Part shown: positions 1 through 13,477 of the stretch, one piece after another
Position numbering within the stretch: position 1 is the first letter of the stretch
Layout: each line of letters starts with the position of its first letter
Assembly: GCA_029204225.1 (NCBI GenBank)
Contig: CM055097.1
Location: 54,403,677 to 54,467,676, forward strand
Reading direction: 5' to 3'
DNA: 64,000 nucleotides
From: Diphasiastrum complanatum
Lineage: Eukaryota; Streptophyta; Lycopodiopsida; Lycopodiales; Lycopodiaceae
Notes under the pieces: generated by a model
Told to the model about the DNA's origin: nothing
The model's input: the letters and a program-made list of their open reading frames with translations, nothing else
Database searches by the model: none
Program-made: the position numbers and the translations under genes

Positions 1-3000
1 TGATTTTGTAATTGCTAGCTAGACTAATGCAAATGCAAGAAAAAATGGATGAGGAAAGTTTTTGATGGACCTTAGTGAATCCTTGCTAATTGTAGAAGGT
101 AATTCACAGGAGATCAATCAAAATCCGACATCCAAATCATCATCAATGTGAGGAAGAGAATTCAAATGAGAGCTCAGCAAGATTAAATGCTTCAAATGCA
201 GCTAGTGTGCACGTTTTGCCATATTGTTCATTACTAGACAAACATAACCAAATATGCATTAGGAGGAAGATTTTCTTCTCGCAACCATTATGAGTGATGG
301 AAAGGAAGACAAATGCCTCACTCAAGGACCACACAACTATGAACCTGACTAAATAGTGGGTTCATGATTTTTAGGAAGAAGATTTGAGACCTATCAAGAG
401 GCAACAAGGCGCTTTAGGCAGTGGATTTGTAGTAGTCCCTTTCGGCTTAAAAAATGCTTCTTGGTTTCCAAGGGGAAACTCTAACTTGGGACCAAAGAAA
501 CTTTGGATGCCAAGCTAAGCAACAGAGCCAACCTTGTTTGGTTCAACTTAGAGAATGGATCAAGAGGAGTGGTAAGGAAATTTCCATATGTACAAAGCCT
601 CTCAAGGGTCTCATATATGTCAACAAGATTTCTAACATCGGACCAAAATTTTCAATAGAAAAAATAGTTTTATTGAACAAAATCATTTAAAAAGTAAGTT
701 GATTGGGCATATACATAAGGACACAAGAATACTTCAGAGGTAGGTAACTTTGGAAATGCCCAACTTTGGTATCAAAGATTGGTCACCTAGTCATACAATG
801 TCTGGAGTGTATTGTAAAAATGGTTTGTGTAACAAGAATGGAACTTTGTGAATCCTCCAAAGGATGTGTGTTGGAGCTGTTTTATTGGTAGTGACTTGAG
901 GCTTGCTCCTTCCATAAGGAAAGGATGCAGCATACCAAGAGCCCTTGTTAGGAATTTAGCAAGTCCGGAGAAGTAGCATTCATGTGCATTTGTGATCCAT
1001 CTGAAAGAGTTTTAATGAGCTTTGAAAGATAGGGAAGTTCGTTTGAATAGATGAAATCCTTTGGTAGTATCTTGCCCATACTACATAGTTGCATTTATAT
1101 GTTCTAGGGAATTTGAAACATAGTTAGTTGCTTTATCGGGGAATGGTTCAAAGTCGGGACTATCAAGTCTTTCAAAAACTAACAGTCGTCTATTTTCAAC
1201 AAGAAATGTTCTAGACACTTTCCATAATTTGCGAAGTGAGAGAAAGCCACTTCATGAAAAATGCGAAGTGAGAGAATTTGCGATGTCCTCATGCACGTCA
1301 ACATTCCCTGATTTATATGACAAGTTCTAAGAGATGTGATGATGCCATGGACCTAGTTCATTCTCAACCTTAGCTAGCAGCTTCATTCTCAACCTTAGCT
1401 AGTCTGAGCATAGACTCCTAACATTTGTTCCCAAAAGTCACATTTAGAGATTGCTAGAGGGTGGATTGTAGTTTGCCTAGAATTAATGGAGGTGAATCAT
1501 TTGGAGAGAAGGCACAAAGCTGGAAACTGGCAAAAGCATTTTGAAGGAGATCCAATGAACAAATCATGGGGCCTACTCTTAGTAAAGGGTATCCATATCC
1601 ATACTTCCATTTTTTTTTTCCAACCAAACGAAAAAGTTGAGTAACTTGAGTATGGTTTCAATGATAGTTTATTTTCTTTTCTTTTCTTGCATTAATTTTT
1701 GGAAAATTTTGGTTTACTGACGAGGTATATACATATAAAACACGGATTATGTTGTGCCTTATCGACACCATTGATATGCAAATGTTTGATTAACCATTGT
1801 CGTTCATTATTGGCATCGACCTTTTTATGTAGAGGTACAATATTCCCTTGAATCTATTTTTTACATTTCAAGAAATCTATAGCGACATTTCTACATACAT
1901 CAGCATGTTTTTTGACAGTATAATATTATTGCGTATATAAGTTCATAAGTTTGATCCAAAACCATCGTGTAATTCAGTGGCAACACTATGATGTAAAGTA
2001 ACATGATTCAGACTTTTTTCTATAGATTGTTTTAGTTATTTCTAATTATATTGCAATCCGTTGTTAGAACATGATCAAATTTTTCAGAAATGAAAAATTT
2101 GCAACATTTCAAAGTAGCACCAGAGCATAAAGGTAGATTTTCAAATTCAAAATCGCAAAAGACATCAAACGAAAAATACCATTCGGTTTTGATATTAGGC
2201 ATATATGACCAAGCAAAAACAACATTGTGAAAAGACTCATGTATAAAGCCAAAAATCTATAATAAAATGTGAGCGTAAAATTGTTTCACATGAATGGTTT
2301 CAAACATCTTATTACAGTAACGTAAATGTAAAAAGATCTTTCCCTTGTCATTGCGAGTGCTGATCCATCGTATTCCTAGTGATTTCCCTCCTATCCAAAA
2401 CTTCGTCATCTTGCAAATTAGTCAATCCCTGTAAAAGTTCAGTCTTTTAATCGTCAAATCTTCCTTTGTACCACTGCCATGTCCTTCGTTTCTTTTGTAT
2501 CCTGTGAATTTATTTATTTTTCTCATTTTTTTGTCTAGAAACAACTGATTTTGGATTGTTATGTTTCTCCTTGATGACTCTTTACTTTTTTCCCTTTTAA
2601 CAGAAAATGCCATGAGTTTCAAAGGGATGCATATCAATCAAGATTTGCCATAGAAGAAGTTTCTAAGAAGAGATCCAAGAAAAACTTGAAGTAACTTGTA
2701 AATCAGAAAAAAGACTATTAAAGATTTAAGTAAGGAAAACAATTTAGAAAACGCTTTCGTTAATCATTTCTGTAAAGGTCAACGAGTAATAAAAAACTAC
2801 TTTCCAAGGAATCACAAGAATACGAGTTAATCAATGTTTAAGAAATTTACCAATATATTTTTTTATGAAGAAATAGCTTGTTGGGTTTCTGGTTTTGTAA
2901 ATTTGAGATATCCATAAGGGGTCATGACCAATATCTCAAATTTTCAACAAAACATCCGTTTTATGACCCATAGTATTTGGCATCAATTAGATTTACGGTC

Positions 3001-3190
3001 TTACTACGGTCAACTGATATAATTAGTTTTAGATCTTCAATTTGGAATCGCCTGCGTCCCATATCACATGTTCTTCCTCCATGAAGTCCCTCCACTTCCT
3101 GATCAAAGTCTCTCAAAATTCAGACTTTTATGAAAAATACATAAATCGATTGAGACTAATACCACCAGTACCATTGAAGTTCTTAGGAAT
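1..3190. other. Unassigned AT-rich sequence
   Basis: I see no gene that can be supported in this stretch. The open frames are short, lack recognisable motifs and are broken on both sides. A short plus-strand run near 420-460 resembles the PFGLKNA motif of retroelement reverse transcriptases, but it is too short to call. The rest is probably decayed repeat or intergenic DNA. Confidence 0.5.
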
Positions 3191-3199
3191 TTCACATTC

Positions 3200-3870
3200 A
3201 GTACCAATCCCAACTCACTAAAAATGAGTAGGAATTAACTCATATTTTGTATCGGCTTCTCTACTTCTTGTTTTCTTAGCATGTTGGTACGCCTCAGCTT
3301 CAAGCTTATAAAAAAAAATTGCTTTTTTTACTATTTTTAGTCTTTTCCATCTTAGGCTACAGGCCCGTTTGGTCGTGCGTGCTTGTTCGCGAGGCAACCA
3401 TGGTGCTATCATAGGCCTTGGCCTCACAGATAGCATCTTCCAAAAATTGGAGGATATTTCGTTTGCACTCGTTTTAAAAATCGGTTGGCAGTCCATGAAT
3501 GAACTGTCACTGTGCCAATGTTCTTCTAAAAAGCGGCACCTTGGCCAAAAAAATCCAAGAACTCCTGGACATAGGTGTCCAATTCTTGGTTGCCTATTTT
3601 GTACTTAATAAAGCAAATTCTCAATCAGAATTGACTAAAGCCTTGCAGAATTCGACTAGGAATCCAACTTAAGTCACCGGTTTCACATGTAGGGCCCTCC
3701 ACCACGAGGAGGCTTTGCCATCAATAAACAACAAAACTGACAATATCCGCTTTTCCTATGGGACGTTGTGCAAGCTAAAATAGCTTCATTAACGGTTTAC
3801 CCAGTCATCGACAACTTCAGGACGTTTTTATCGCCGGAAATTTTTTTCGGTTACAAGCCAAGCTGTATGA
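3200..3870 (-). pseudogene. Ty3/gypsy gag (capsid) relic
   Basis: Read on the minus strand, conceptual translation in shifting frames gives a pattern typical of plant Ty3/gypsy gag capsid domains. A VVDDWVNR-like start is followed by an L-x-G-K-A-x-S-W-W core (near 3690-3720), then an ELDTYVQEFL-like segment (near 3560-3590). Several stops and frameshifts interrupt it and no pol sequence adjoins it, so it is an isolated old fragment. The call rests on motif spacing rather than a continuous ORF. A random AT-rich match is possible but the WW core makes it less likely. Confidence 0.45.
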
Positions 3871-4453
3871 ATTAATGACTTGTAATTAATTGAAGATATT
3901 TTGTATAAGGCTATTTCAGTTTATTTCTTTGATGTAGTTCCAACACACCCTTGCCCAAAGTTTGCAACAATGTGCTAAAAAATTTAGGGAGTCATCACTG
4001 TTAGGTGATGCCAGGAGAATTTTCGAGAAAACGGAAAAATTGTCCCACAGGAGCTTCACACATTTTTATTTGCTTATCTTAACCAAAAAATAACGTTCAG
4101 TTAAGAATCATTGTGGGTATAATTTCTCTAATAAAGCAATGTCCAAAAACGTAGTTTTTAACAGACCATAACGTGCTTATTAAAAATTATACCAATGAAC
4201 AATGCAAATGGATTGAAAAAGCGATAACTTGTCGAAAACCCTTTACGTGCATCAAATTAGTTCATTTGATTGACCCATTATATTCAACAACAAAAAATTT
4301 AACTGCATTAGTAAAATTATAGTCCGTAATGCCTATAAGTAGCCCATGGAACTTGAAAAAAACATAAAAAACCATACTTAATGACTCCAAGCCCCCCCCC
4401 CTCCCCCCTTCTTTCCCTCCAAAAGAGAGGGCTCGGGCTCCTGCTGGTTGCGA

Positions 4454-5249
<796 letters not shown>

Positions 5250-5250
<1 letters not shown>

Positions 5251-6004
5251 AGTCTCACAGTCAACGATCTGTGAATTTCACACGTGTGGAGTGTCCACCA
5301 CATGTGATTATGATCTCCTAAGGTGTGTAGATGCACAATGATCAAGACTAGATTGAGATTCAAGATCTATCTTCAACTCAATGGCAAAAACACACTACTA
5401 CATGCATTAACTCACTTCCAAAGTACATACACACGTGTGAGAAGTGTTCCAAAATAAAACGAAGTAAAAACAAGCTGCTCTCCTCAGGTAGAGAGAGAAT
5501 CCTACCAATAGCTCTCAGGTAGAGAGAGAATGCTAGAAAACACTTAGACTCAAAAATCCACTTGATCTCCAAATTACTTAGCACAAAATGAGAAGTACAA
5601 TGACACTAGTAGATCCACGAGCTAATCCAAGCTTAAACATGATTGGACCACACATTTACAACCTCTTAATTATATTGGACCATTAATCCATTCACCTCTT
5701 GATTCTATTGGACCATTCTCAAGCATTATCTAAAATCCTATTGGACCATTGATGGTTCCACCTCTAAATCCTATTGGACCTCTTGAACTTCATCAAACTA
5801 AATCACAACACTTGTCAACACTCTATTTAGCTCGAGTTTTACCTCCTACACTACTTTGGCTCAATAGTGGCATTACATGTGGAATTGATCAATTTGCCAT
5901 CTATGCCAAATTTGACCCTATCATCATTCTACACCAAGATGCTTGACATAGAAAAATGTAAGACCCCCACATCTAACATAGATAACCTTTTTGCATTTTT
6001 CACA
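5250..6004 (-). repeat. LTR-like sequence, 3' LTR of antisense copia remnant
   Basis: The right end reads ...TTTTTGCATTTTTCACA at 6004, so on the minus strand it starts TGTGAAAAATGC. This matches the terminal style of the copia LTRs elsewhere in the window. It lies directly downstream (minus sense) of a copia RNase H fragment, as a 3' LTR should. It contains a CACACGTGTG palindrome at about 5281. The outer boundary and a matching 5' LTR were not found, so the left edge is approximate. Confidence 0.4.
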
Positions 6005-6023
6005 GGATCCACTAGTAAGTTAT

Positions 6024-6530
6024 CTATTGAAGATTAAGCATTGATATTGATATAACTCCAAGATGAGATTTATGCTTGCTCAAAGGCTTGGTGAGTAGAT
6101 CGGCAATACTAGAGGATGTGTTGACATGCTCCAAATAGATTTCTTCTCCAATAAGCTTTTGTCTCACAAAGTGGTGTGCCACTTCTATGTGCTTGCTCCT
6201 TGCATGAAATCTGGAATTATTGGCAAGAGCTTGGGCCGAGATATTATCACACTTGATCATTGGTAGATCATGTTCCTTGATGCACTTTAGCTCCAATAAC
6301 AATCTTGATCCAAAGCACTTCTTTGGTAGTTGTGGTGAGTGCTTTGTACTCGGCCTCACATGAAGAAAGAGATATAGTAGCTTGATTTTTGGAAGCCAAG
6401 ATATTAGATTGCCTCCAAGAAATATAGTGTATGCACTTATGGACTTTCAATCCATCTTATCACTTGCAAAGTCTGAAGCCGAGTAGCCAACAATGGATAA
6501 ATCTTCACTTCTATAAAGTAGGCCATAATC
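6024..6530 (-). pseudogene. Copia RNase H fragment
   Basis: The minus strand encodes the C-terminal RNase H of a Ty1/copia polyprotein in two overlapping frames. Visible motifs are YSASDFASD, ATISLSSCEAEYKAL, IKCDNISAQALANN, HARSKHIEVAHHFV and SSIADLLTKPLSKH, the last being the usual end of copia pol. These align closely with element A's RNase H (18480-18900). A stop lies near 6455 and a frameshift near 6330. The fragment ends abruptly at about 6530, where unrelated LTR-like sequence begins. It is probably the tail of the same antisense element as the gag/protease fragment at 8925-10265. Confidence 0.85.
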
Positions 6531-6532
6531 AC

Positions 6533-7540
6533 TGATGCGAAAAAAATGCACTCAGAAAATGAAAATTTTAGCTAGAACTCTGATGACAAACTGATAAAAA
6601 TAAATTTCGAACGATTCGCAAAACTCAAATTATTTTTGTTCGAGTTGGATCAATCACAACGAAACGAAACGAGACGAAATATGGAAGAAAACAAAACGAA
6701 GTGAAGCGAAGCGAAACTCAAATGAGCTCTGACATTGATTCATGCTGGAAGCAAAGAGATCGCGAAACGACACGAAATGAAACGAAACGAAGCGAAAGAG
6801 TTCACGACAAGATCAATCAGGCTCTGCAACGAGACAAGACGAGACGAAACAAGACGAAACGAAACTTAGATGAGCTCTGTAATTGATTTACCCTTATAGC
6901 CAAGTGATGGTGAAGCAGACAAAACACGAAGCGAAAGGAATCGCGAACAAGATCAGTTCGTCAAGAATTCAGATATGATCGCTGGTCACTGCCGGCTATA
7001 TCATTCCTACAATCCTTCAAAGAGTAGTCAGACACTGGTGATCTACGTTAACAAATTAATATAGCATTCAACAAGAACAAACCAAAGTGTGAAACTAAAT
7101 GAGCAAGTGAATCAGACACACAAATAGTAACAGACGAATTTATATTCAAGATCATACAATCATACAGATTAATAATGTGCACAACAGCTACAAAATCATT
7201 TATTAATTTTCTGATTCTTCAAGCACTGCATGACAGATTCACGCAGATTCACGCAGTGCGTTGGCGTGAGAGAAATACAGTTCTCTCACGAATCGTGTCT
7301 CGCTTACTAGCAGACTTCTGGATCTACAGATCCTCTTGAGAATTGTCTCGCACGCAGGCGGACTTGTATTCTGTATTTTTTGTCTTCTGACTTCTTGTCT
7401 TGCTTACTAGCATTACTACATTATGCATCAAAACAGAAAGCATATATAGTTTGCGAACTTTTTCGTGTCGCGTCGTGTAACTTACAGATTAGAAAAGATT
7501 AAACATCTACAACTAATTGCGAATTACAAGAGTGGCAGAT
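6533..7540 (-). repeat. LTR-like region with GAAACG-rich array
   Basis: This non-coding kilobase lies immediately 3' (minus sense) of a copia RNase H end and begins TGATGCGAAAA at about 6533, exactly where the other copia fragment stops. Between 6655 and 6870 it carries a degenerate array of GAAACGAAACGAGACGAAAC-type units. Related words (GACACGACACGAC) also occur inside the adjoining coding end near 7620-7670. This fits a 3' LTR, but the second LTR and a TSD were not found. Confidence 0.45.
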
Positions 7541-8925
7541 TAGCCACGATCTAGAATACCATAATATTTGATCAAATGTCTGTACCCCTTGGTACTTGAC
7601 TGATCTTCTTGGTTGTTTGTGGAGCACGACTTATTTCGGTTTTTGTCGTGTCGTGTCTTGTCATCTTTTGTCAAAATTTCAAGATTGAAAGCTAGCAAAG
7701 CTTTGGCATTAGAAACATTTTGTTTCTTCAGCTCTCTCTCAAAGCATGATAGCTTGACGACTTCAAGACTGCTCCTCTGTCTCTCGAATAGACCTTTGTC
7801 TAAGGTCTTTTTGAAAATGTCAACAACCATGTCTTTTGTTCCAATGAAGGTGGTCTGCAGCATCTTCTTACCAATCAGATCTCTAATCAAGTGGTACTTG
7901 ATCGCAATGTGTTTTGTCCTTGAGTGAAACACAGGGCCTTTCGTCAGATGTATTGTAGATATGTTATCCATCTGCAAAACCAGAGGTTCGTTCCTCATTT
8001 CGCCCAATTCCTCCAGGAATTGTTTGAGCCAAATTATCTCATTGGCCATCTTTGCTGTTGCAATATACTCTGCCTTGCAGGATGACTGAGCCACAATGGT
8101 CTACTTCTTGCTGACCCAGAGAATTGCCGCTCCTTACACGATGGTGCATCCTCCTGAGACACTTTTGCAGTCGTCCTTGAGAGATGCCCAACTAGCATCA
8201 CTGTAGGAAAGCATCTGGAATCCTGCATCACGACAATAACACAAACCATAATTCTTTGTTAGTTGAAGATATTGCAAAATTTGTTTTGCAATCTTCCAAT
8301 GTGTCGAGCTTGGATTCGTGCAGAATTTGCTCATCATGAACACTGCATAAGCAATGTTAGGATGTGTGTTATCTGCAAGGTACATCAGCGATCTTATCAG
8401 TTTCTTATAAGGTGTGAGCTTCATCAATTCTCTCTCTTCGTCAGTCCTCGAACAATTTTCGTTCGTCAGTACTGTTCCTGCAAGCATTGGAGTATTCGCT
8501 CCTTTGCAATTTAGCATTCCAAAATTCTCCAGGATTTTCTGGGTGTATCTGGACTGATGAAGGTACAACTTACCTCCCTCATAGTCCCTGTCAATCTGCA
8601 AGCCAAGGTAACACCTGGCTTCTCCCAGATCTACAATCTCGAATGTTTCAAGATGTCATTCTTCACTTCGCCAATCAGCTTCTCACTCTTGCAGAGTATC
8701 AGAGTGTCGTCCACATACACAACCACAATGATGATCTTTCCATCTATAATTCTTACATACACATTGGAATCAGCCATAAGTGGCATGAATCCTAAGGATT
8801 TCAGGGCTTGACCTTTCTTCTTGTACCATTGTCGAGCTGATTGCTTCAAACCATAGATACTCCAATGCATTCTGCATGCATAATCAGGAAGTGAATTCGA
8901 GACATAACTTGGGGGTTGATCCATG
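7540..8925 (-). pseudogene. Copia RT/RNase H fragment (second family)
   Basis: Minus-strand Ty1/copia pol 3' half, in three overlapping pieces. The RT part has SIYGLKQSARQWY and the catalytic YVDDTLIL (near 8700), then KFCTNPSSTHWKIAKQIL and the RNase H start SYSDASWASLKDD. RNase H continues with SCKAEYIATAKMANEIIWLKQ, QMDNISTIHLTKG and HSRTKHIAIKYHLIRD, and ends in a basic tail. There is at least one frame break near 8100. Sequence and 3' flank differ from element A, so this is another copia lineage. At about 8925 it joins the pre-integrase end of the next fragment in one reading frame. Confidence 0.85.
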
Positions 8926-10265
8926 TAGACCTCTAGTTTGATCTCCTTGGAAAATGACTTTGGCAAGCCAAAAGCTTTGGGTTCTTTGATCATAGAGAGC
9001 ATGGATTTGTAGTTGGGATGTCCCAACCTCCTATGCCATAACTCCTCCATAGATAGCTTGTTCACAAGAGCAACATTACAAGCATTTACTTCTCTTGGAT
9101 CTAGTTTATAGATGTCTCCAAATCTAGATCCTAGTGCAAGTATGTCATCATTCTTTTTGATAGTACAAGTATCAACATAAAATTTCACATCAAGGCCATT
9201 ATCAAGCAATTGGCCAACACTAATAAGATTCTTTGTAAGCTTAGGTACAAAAAGTACTTTAGTAAGAGAAAGAACTTTAGAAGATGCAAGCTTTAAGAGA
9301 ATATTCCCAATTCCTTAAATTGGACATTCATAATCATTTGTAGTGTATATTGATTTCTTGGCTCTATCATAAGGTGTAATTGAAGAGAAAGAGTCCTTGG
9401 AGCTACACATATGTGAAGAGGCTCCACTATCAATATACCATAATCCATCCTTCTTGAAAGGAGAGGATGAGAAGCTAGAAACCGTAAGAGATTCCTCTCC
9501 ATCACTTGCAATAGTGTCTTCTTTCTCATTGGTGATGTTGGCTTGCTTGAGTTGATTCTTCTTCTTGAGCAATTGGTGGCATGATGGCCTTTCAAAGAAC
9601 TTGATCTTCTTCTTCTTGGGCTTAGATATAGAAGAACTCAAGGAGTCATCCTCCTCCTCATCTTTGTCTTTGGCTTTGGCTTTGTCCTTGCTTGAGGATT
9701 GTTGATATTGGCTCTTGCTCCTCCCTTTGTGCTTGCCCTTGACAAATAAAGCTTTGCCATCATTATGATTGAGAGAAAGCTTGTCCATCCTTAAGAGTTT
9801 GTACTCTTGTCTTGATTCTTCAGAAATAAGCACACTTTGAAGAGCCTCCAGGCTTGGTAATGCATGCAAGCTCCCTATGAATATCCTTGACTCTCAAAAC
9901 ATAATTAGATGCACTCTCATCACTCTTTTGACTACTTTGAAAGATTTGATTTCTAAGAGTGAGAAGCCTAGAGGTGTTCTTAGCCTCATAGATAGTCTTG
10001 AGACAATCCCAAGCTTCGTGAAAGTACCTATCTCCCTCAATATCTCATTAGAGACATTCATCTTAATGTAGTGGAGAGCCATCCTAGCTCTCTTCTTGTA
10101 TTTTTGAACCTCTTGAAGAACTTGAGGCTCTTCTTCAAGGCCAAGAACAATGTCTATCACATCTTGAAATATCAAGATGGACTCCATCCTCAACTTCCAT
10201 ATTGAATAATTGGAATTGGACAATCTCTCACTTGGTTCCAACAAGAATGAACCCATTGCAGCCAT
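8925..10265 (-). pseudogene. Copia gag-protease-pre-integrase fragment
   Basis: Minus-strand 5' half of a copia polyprotein related to element A. The start codon at 10265 opens a gag N-terminus with LLEPSERLSNSNYSIWKLRM, the copia UBN2-type gag signature. A frameshift near 10010 moves the frame. A lysine-rich linker and a broken zinc knuckle (KGHHATNC remains, near 9580) follow. The protease IDSGASSHM lies near 9420-9445. The VPKLTKNLISVGQL and LWHRRLGHPNYKS pre-integrase motifs follow. The integrase core is absent: after GLPKSFSKE the frame runs into RT sequence of another family. Broken and non-functional. Confidence 0.85.
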
Positions 10266-10630
10266 CTAAAGTGAAATGATCTCAAATGATGAACAAAAAA
10301 TGATGCTACACACTCACAAAAGGATCCAATAATGATGTGCTATCACCTCCTATGCAAGGTCTTGCAACAAACTGTGAGATGATTCTCACTAGCTATTCCA
10401 ATCTCTCCAAAACTAGATCTACTTCACATCAAATGATGGAGTATAGACAAAGTTAGGATCAAATACTCTTAGCACATGTGAAATACACTAAGAAACCAAA
10501 TTTGACTCAAATACAATGATATTGCATGAAACAAAATGGCTAAGTTCTCAAGACAGTGCCTAGATCACATATAGATACTCTGAAAATCTATGGAAAAACA
10601 CAGTGAAACCTAAGAATGGCTTAAGTTCAC
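10266..10630. other. Leader-like non-coding sequence
   Basis: Lies upstream (minus sense) of the copia gag start at 10265 and is probably its leader. I could not find the TGGTATCAGAGC-type primer-binding site or an LTR end here. Nothing else was recognised. Confidence 0.4.
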
Positions 10631-11941
10631 GAACCGTTTGAGGGACTGACCATTCAACTACCATCTTCACCATCTCCTGGTCAATCTTGATTCCAAAAGA
10701 GGTGATCTTATGACCAAGGTAAAGAAGTTCCTATTTAAAGAATTTGCACTTTGATTCCTTTGTGTAAAGCTTATCTTGTCTTAAGATACATAAGATAATA
10801 TGGAGATGCTTAGCATGCTCTTTGAGTGTTCTACTGTAGATCAAAATATCGTCCATAAACGCTACCACAAACTTTTTCAAATATGGACAAAATAAATCAT
10901 TCATCATTTGCTAGAAAGTTGTCGGAGCATTGGTTAAACCAAAGGGAAAAACTAGAAACTCGTAGTGGCCAAACCTTGTCCTAAAGTGGTCTTAGATACA
11001 TCTTCCGAATGTATCCTGATATGATGGTATCCCGTACGTAGATCAATTTTTGTGAAGTATTTAGCTCCATTTAACCGATCTATGAGATCATCCATCCTAG
11101 ACAACGTGTATTTATTTTTTACAGTAAGTTTGTTCAGACCCTTGTAATCTACACATAGCCGGAAAAACCCATCTTTCTTACTCTTAAAAAGGACGAGTGC
11201 TCCCCATGGAAACCTACTTGGTCTGATGTGCCCCATCCTGAGATATTCCTCGATTTGCCTAGCCACTTCCTCTTCTTCCTTTTGATTAAATCTATAAAGT
11301 TGTCTGAGAATGGACGACTATCGAGCAATAGATATATCTTATGGTCCACCGACCGAGCGGGAGGTAGTCCGTAAGGTAGTTGTTTCGAAAGAACTTCACC
11401 AAATTCTTGTTTTAAATCTTGCAGTAATTGTCGCTCCTGATGCAAATTTTTGGTGCTAAAACATGAAAACATATTCACATAACCAACATCACAATGCATA
11501 CAAATTTTAAAACCAAATAAAAGAGTTCATAATCAAAATCATCATGAAGTTTTTCTATTAACTTAGCCGAGGAAATCATCGGCGATGGCAATACATCAGT
11601 CTCTCCAGAAATAGAGACTATTTGATCAAACTTATTTTTAAATACCAAAGTATGGTTTTTGAAATATGTTGCTAATGAATCATATTTATCGAAAAAAGAC
11701 TACATCTATCTAGATTCATGACATGGAAGTCGAATGACTCAACATGATCCCGCATCCGAAGCTCTAAATTTGAAACTTTTACATCCCAAACTTCCGTGTC
11801 TGACCCCAAGGCTGAAATTATTTGTTGAAGAAGCCTTGCACTGCTGCTTGTCACAAAAAAACTCAAAGTTGTTTTTTCAATTGATCTTTTCGGATGTGAG
11901 CCAAGCTCTCCTGTTGAATATGCCTTCCTAAGCAATTGCAA
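10630..11941 (-). pseudogene. Ty3/gypsy protease-RT relic
   Basis: Minus-strand gypsy pol in broken frames. A protease end (ELRMRDHVESFDFHVMNLDR) lies near 11690-11760. RT follows with [35 protein letters not shown] and [14 protein letters not shown] (11000-11260). After a frame break come [17 protein letters not shown] and FVAFMDDILIYS-like active-site sequence (10830-10970), then a YLGHKITSFGIKID-like thumb (10660-10740). RNase H and integrase are missing on the 3' side. Multiple stops and frameshifts make this an old fragment. Its RT motifs resemble those of element F. Confidence 0.85.
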
Positions 11942-12029
11942 TCTTTTCAGTCCTGTTGTTTCATCTTTAAATTGACACTTTCACTAATTTTCATACAAAA
12001 AATGCAAATAAATATATATCAGAAGAATC

Positions 12030-12240
12030 ATCCCTTGGTCCAACGCCAGCGCTGGACCCTCAGAGTCCTTTTTGGCTCCTGGAACTCCTAATCTTTTTTT
12101 GCATTTTTTGTTGTTCTAGGATTAAAAAAATGCATCCCTAGGTCCAGCGCTGGCGCTAGACCCCTGGAGGCTGCTTTTTAGGATACTTCATCACTGGCTT
12201 GTAAACGCCACCGGGGGTCCAACGCTGGACCCCGAAGGCT
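12030..12240. repeat. Three spaced GC-rich palindromic repeats
   Basis: Three related words of the form GGTCCAacGCcagCGCTGGACC occur near 12038-12058, 12137-12160 and 12214-12233 in otherwise AT-rich DNA. The cores CCAGCGCTGG and GGGGTCCAACGCTGGACCCC are perfect or near-perfect palindromes. Flanks also repeat (TCCCT-GGTCCA upstream; a pyrimidine tract after each). They look like a decayed tandem array of about 80-100 bp period. Function unknown. Confidence 0.6.
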
Positions 12241-13477
12241 TTTTCTCTGATCCTTTAAAGAGGCATTTTATCTGTTTCTGGTTTAGATAATGAGAAATTA
12301 ATTTTGTAATCTCTTATTTAGAACAATAATTGCCCAACAGCTGCGTAACAATCATGGTGGCAATGGAAAAGATCCAAAGCTTTTGAAGTTTATCAGTCTT
12401 CAAATACTAGAAAGAGTTCCTTTATCATAAGAATTGATAGATTCTGTTTGTTCCCCATGCTTTTTCACTACATCAAGGCTGAACGCTCCTATATCGTAAG
12501 AATTGACCATGATATTTCGAGCGTTGAGAACCCTAAATTGGCATTTTGTAGATAAATAAGATAACTTAAATCTTGGCACTCATTAAACTATTTTCTTTCT
12601 TCTCACCTATACTATTATTGGTACCGATGTGATTGCAGAGAGGGAAGTTCAAATTCTAGATATGATATATTCTGATAGGAACACAATCAAAAACTTGATT
12701 TGAATTCCAAAAAACAGGTTCTTATACGTCATTAGGTTGCATGATCATTTGGTATTATTGTTTATCACATGTGAAAATGGTCGTGATGGTTTACTAAGCA
12801 CTTAATAATATTCTACAACTGTACAACTTTAAATGACATGGTTGGTTGACTTTATGAAATATGTAATAATTGTAATGTCAAAGGAATCTAGAGGTTCGTT
12901 ATTCAAAAATGTTATGTCACTGTCAGAGCGTTTGTCAAAAGTATTCAAGGGTGTTAACGTGTATCAAAAATTGTATCCTGCAGCATGAAAAAACCTAAAG
13001 CCTAAATCTTTTTAACCAGTTGATAAGCTTCATCTGACCATAAATCAGAATTCTGAACTCCTGAAAATATTTTTTGCAAAGCAATTCTAGAAACAAATGT
13101 TTTCTAACTTTGGTGACGATTTCATTTTTAGGAGACAAAGGATGGTTTAGATCTACAAATAATGCCTCAGATTTGTCAGCGACAGGCTTTTGATATTTTT
13201 TTGCGTCTATACTCTCTAATTCCCAAACTTGAAATAAAATGCTATATACTGCTATTCTCAAACTTGAAAATTTACCATGTCCAGGCTATTTTTTTTTTTA
13301 AGCTATTTTCTGCCTTCTTGTCAATATTCTAAGACGTTTTTTTATTTGTGATCAGCTAAAAAAATGACCGGTTCTAAATATAACCTTCGTTCAAGTGTTT
13401 GTGAACAAGCCGAATCCACAAACAGTGAAGACACAATCCAGCCAATGCAACATAATCCGAATGTAATCTGGTCATAG
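12241..13477. other. Unassigned, upstream of broken host gene
   Basis: No coding region recognised. It precedes the first recognisable exon of the host gene at 13520 and may contain its promoter, upstream introns or 5' exons, but I cannot mark any of them. Confidence 0.4.

Noticed and set aside
398-470. PFGLKNA-like word suggesting a reverse transcriptase relic
   Set aside because: Only one short motif, with no supporting RT sequence on either side.
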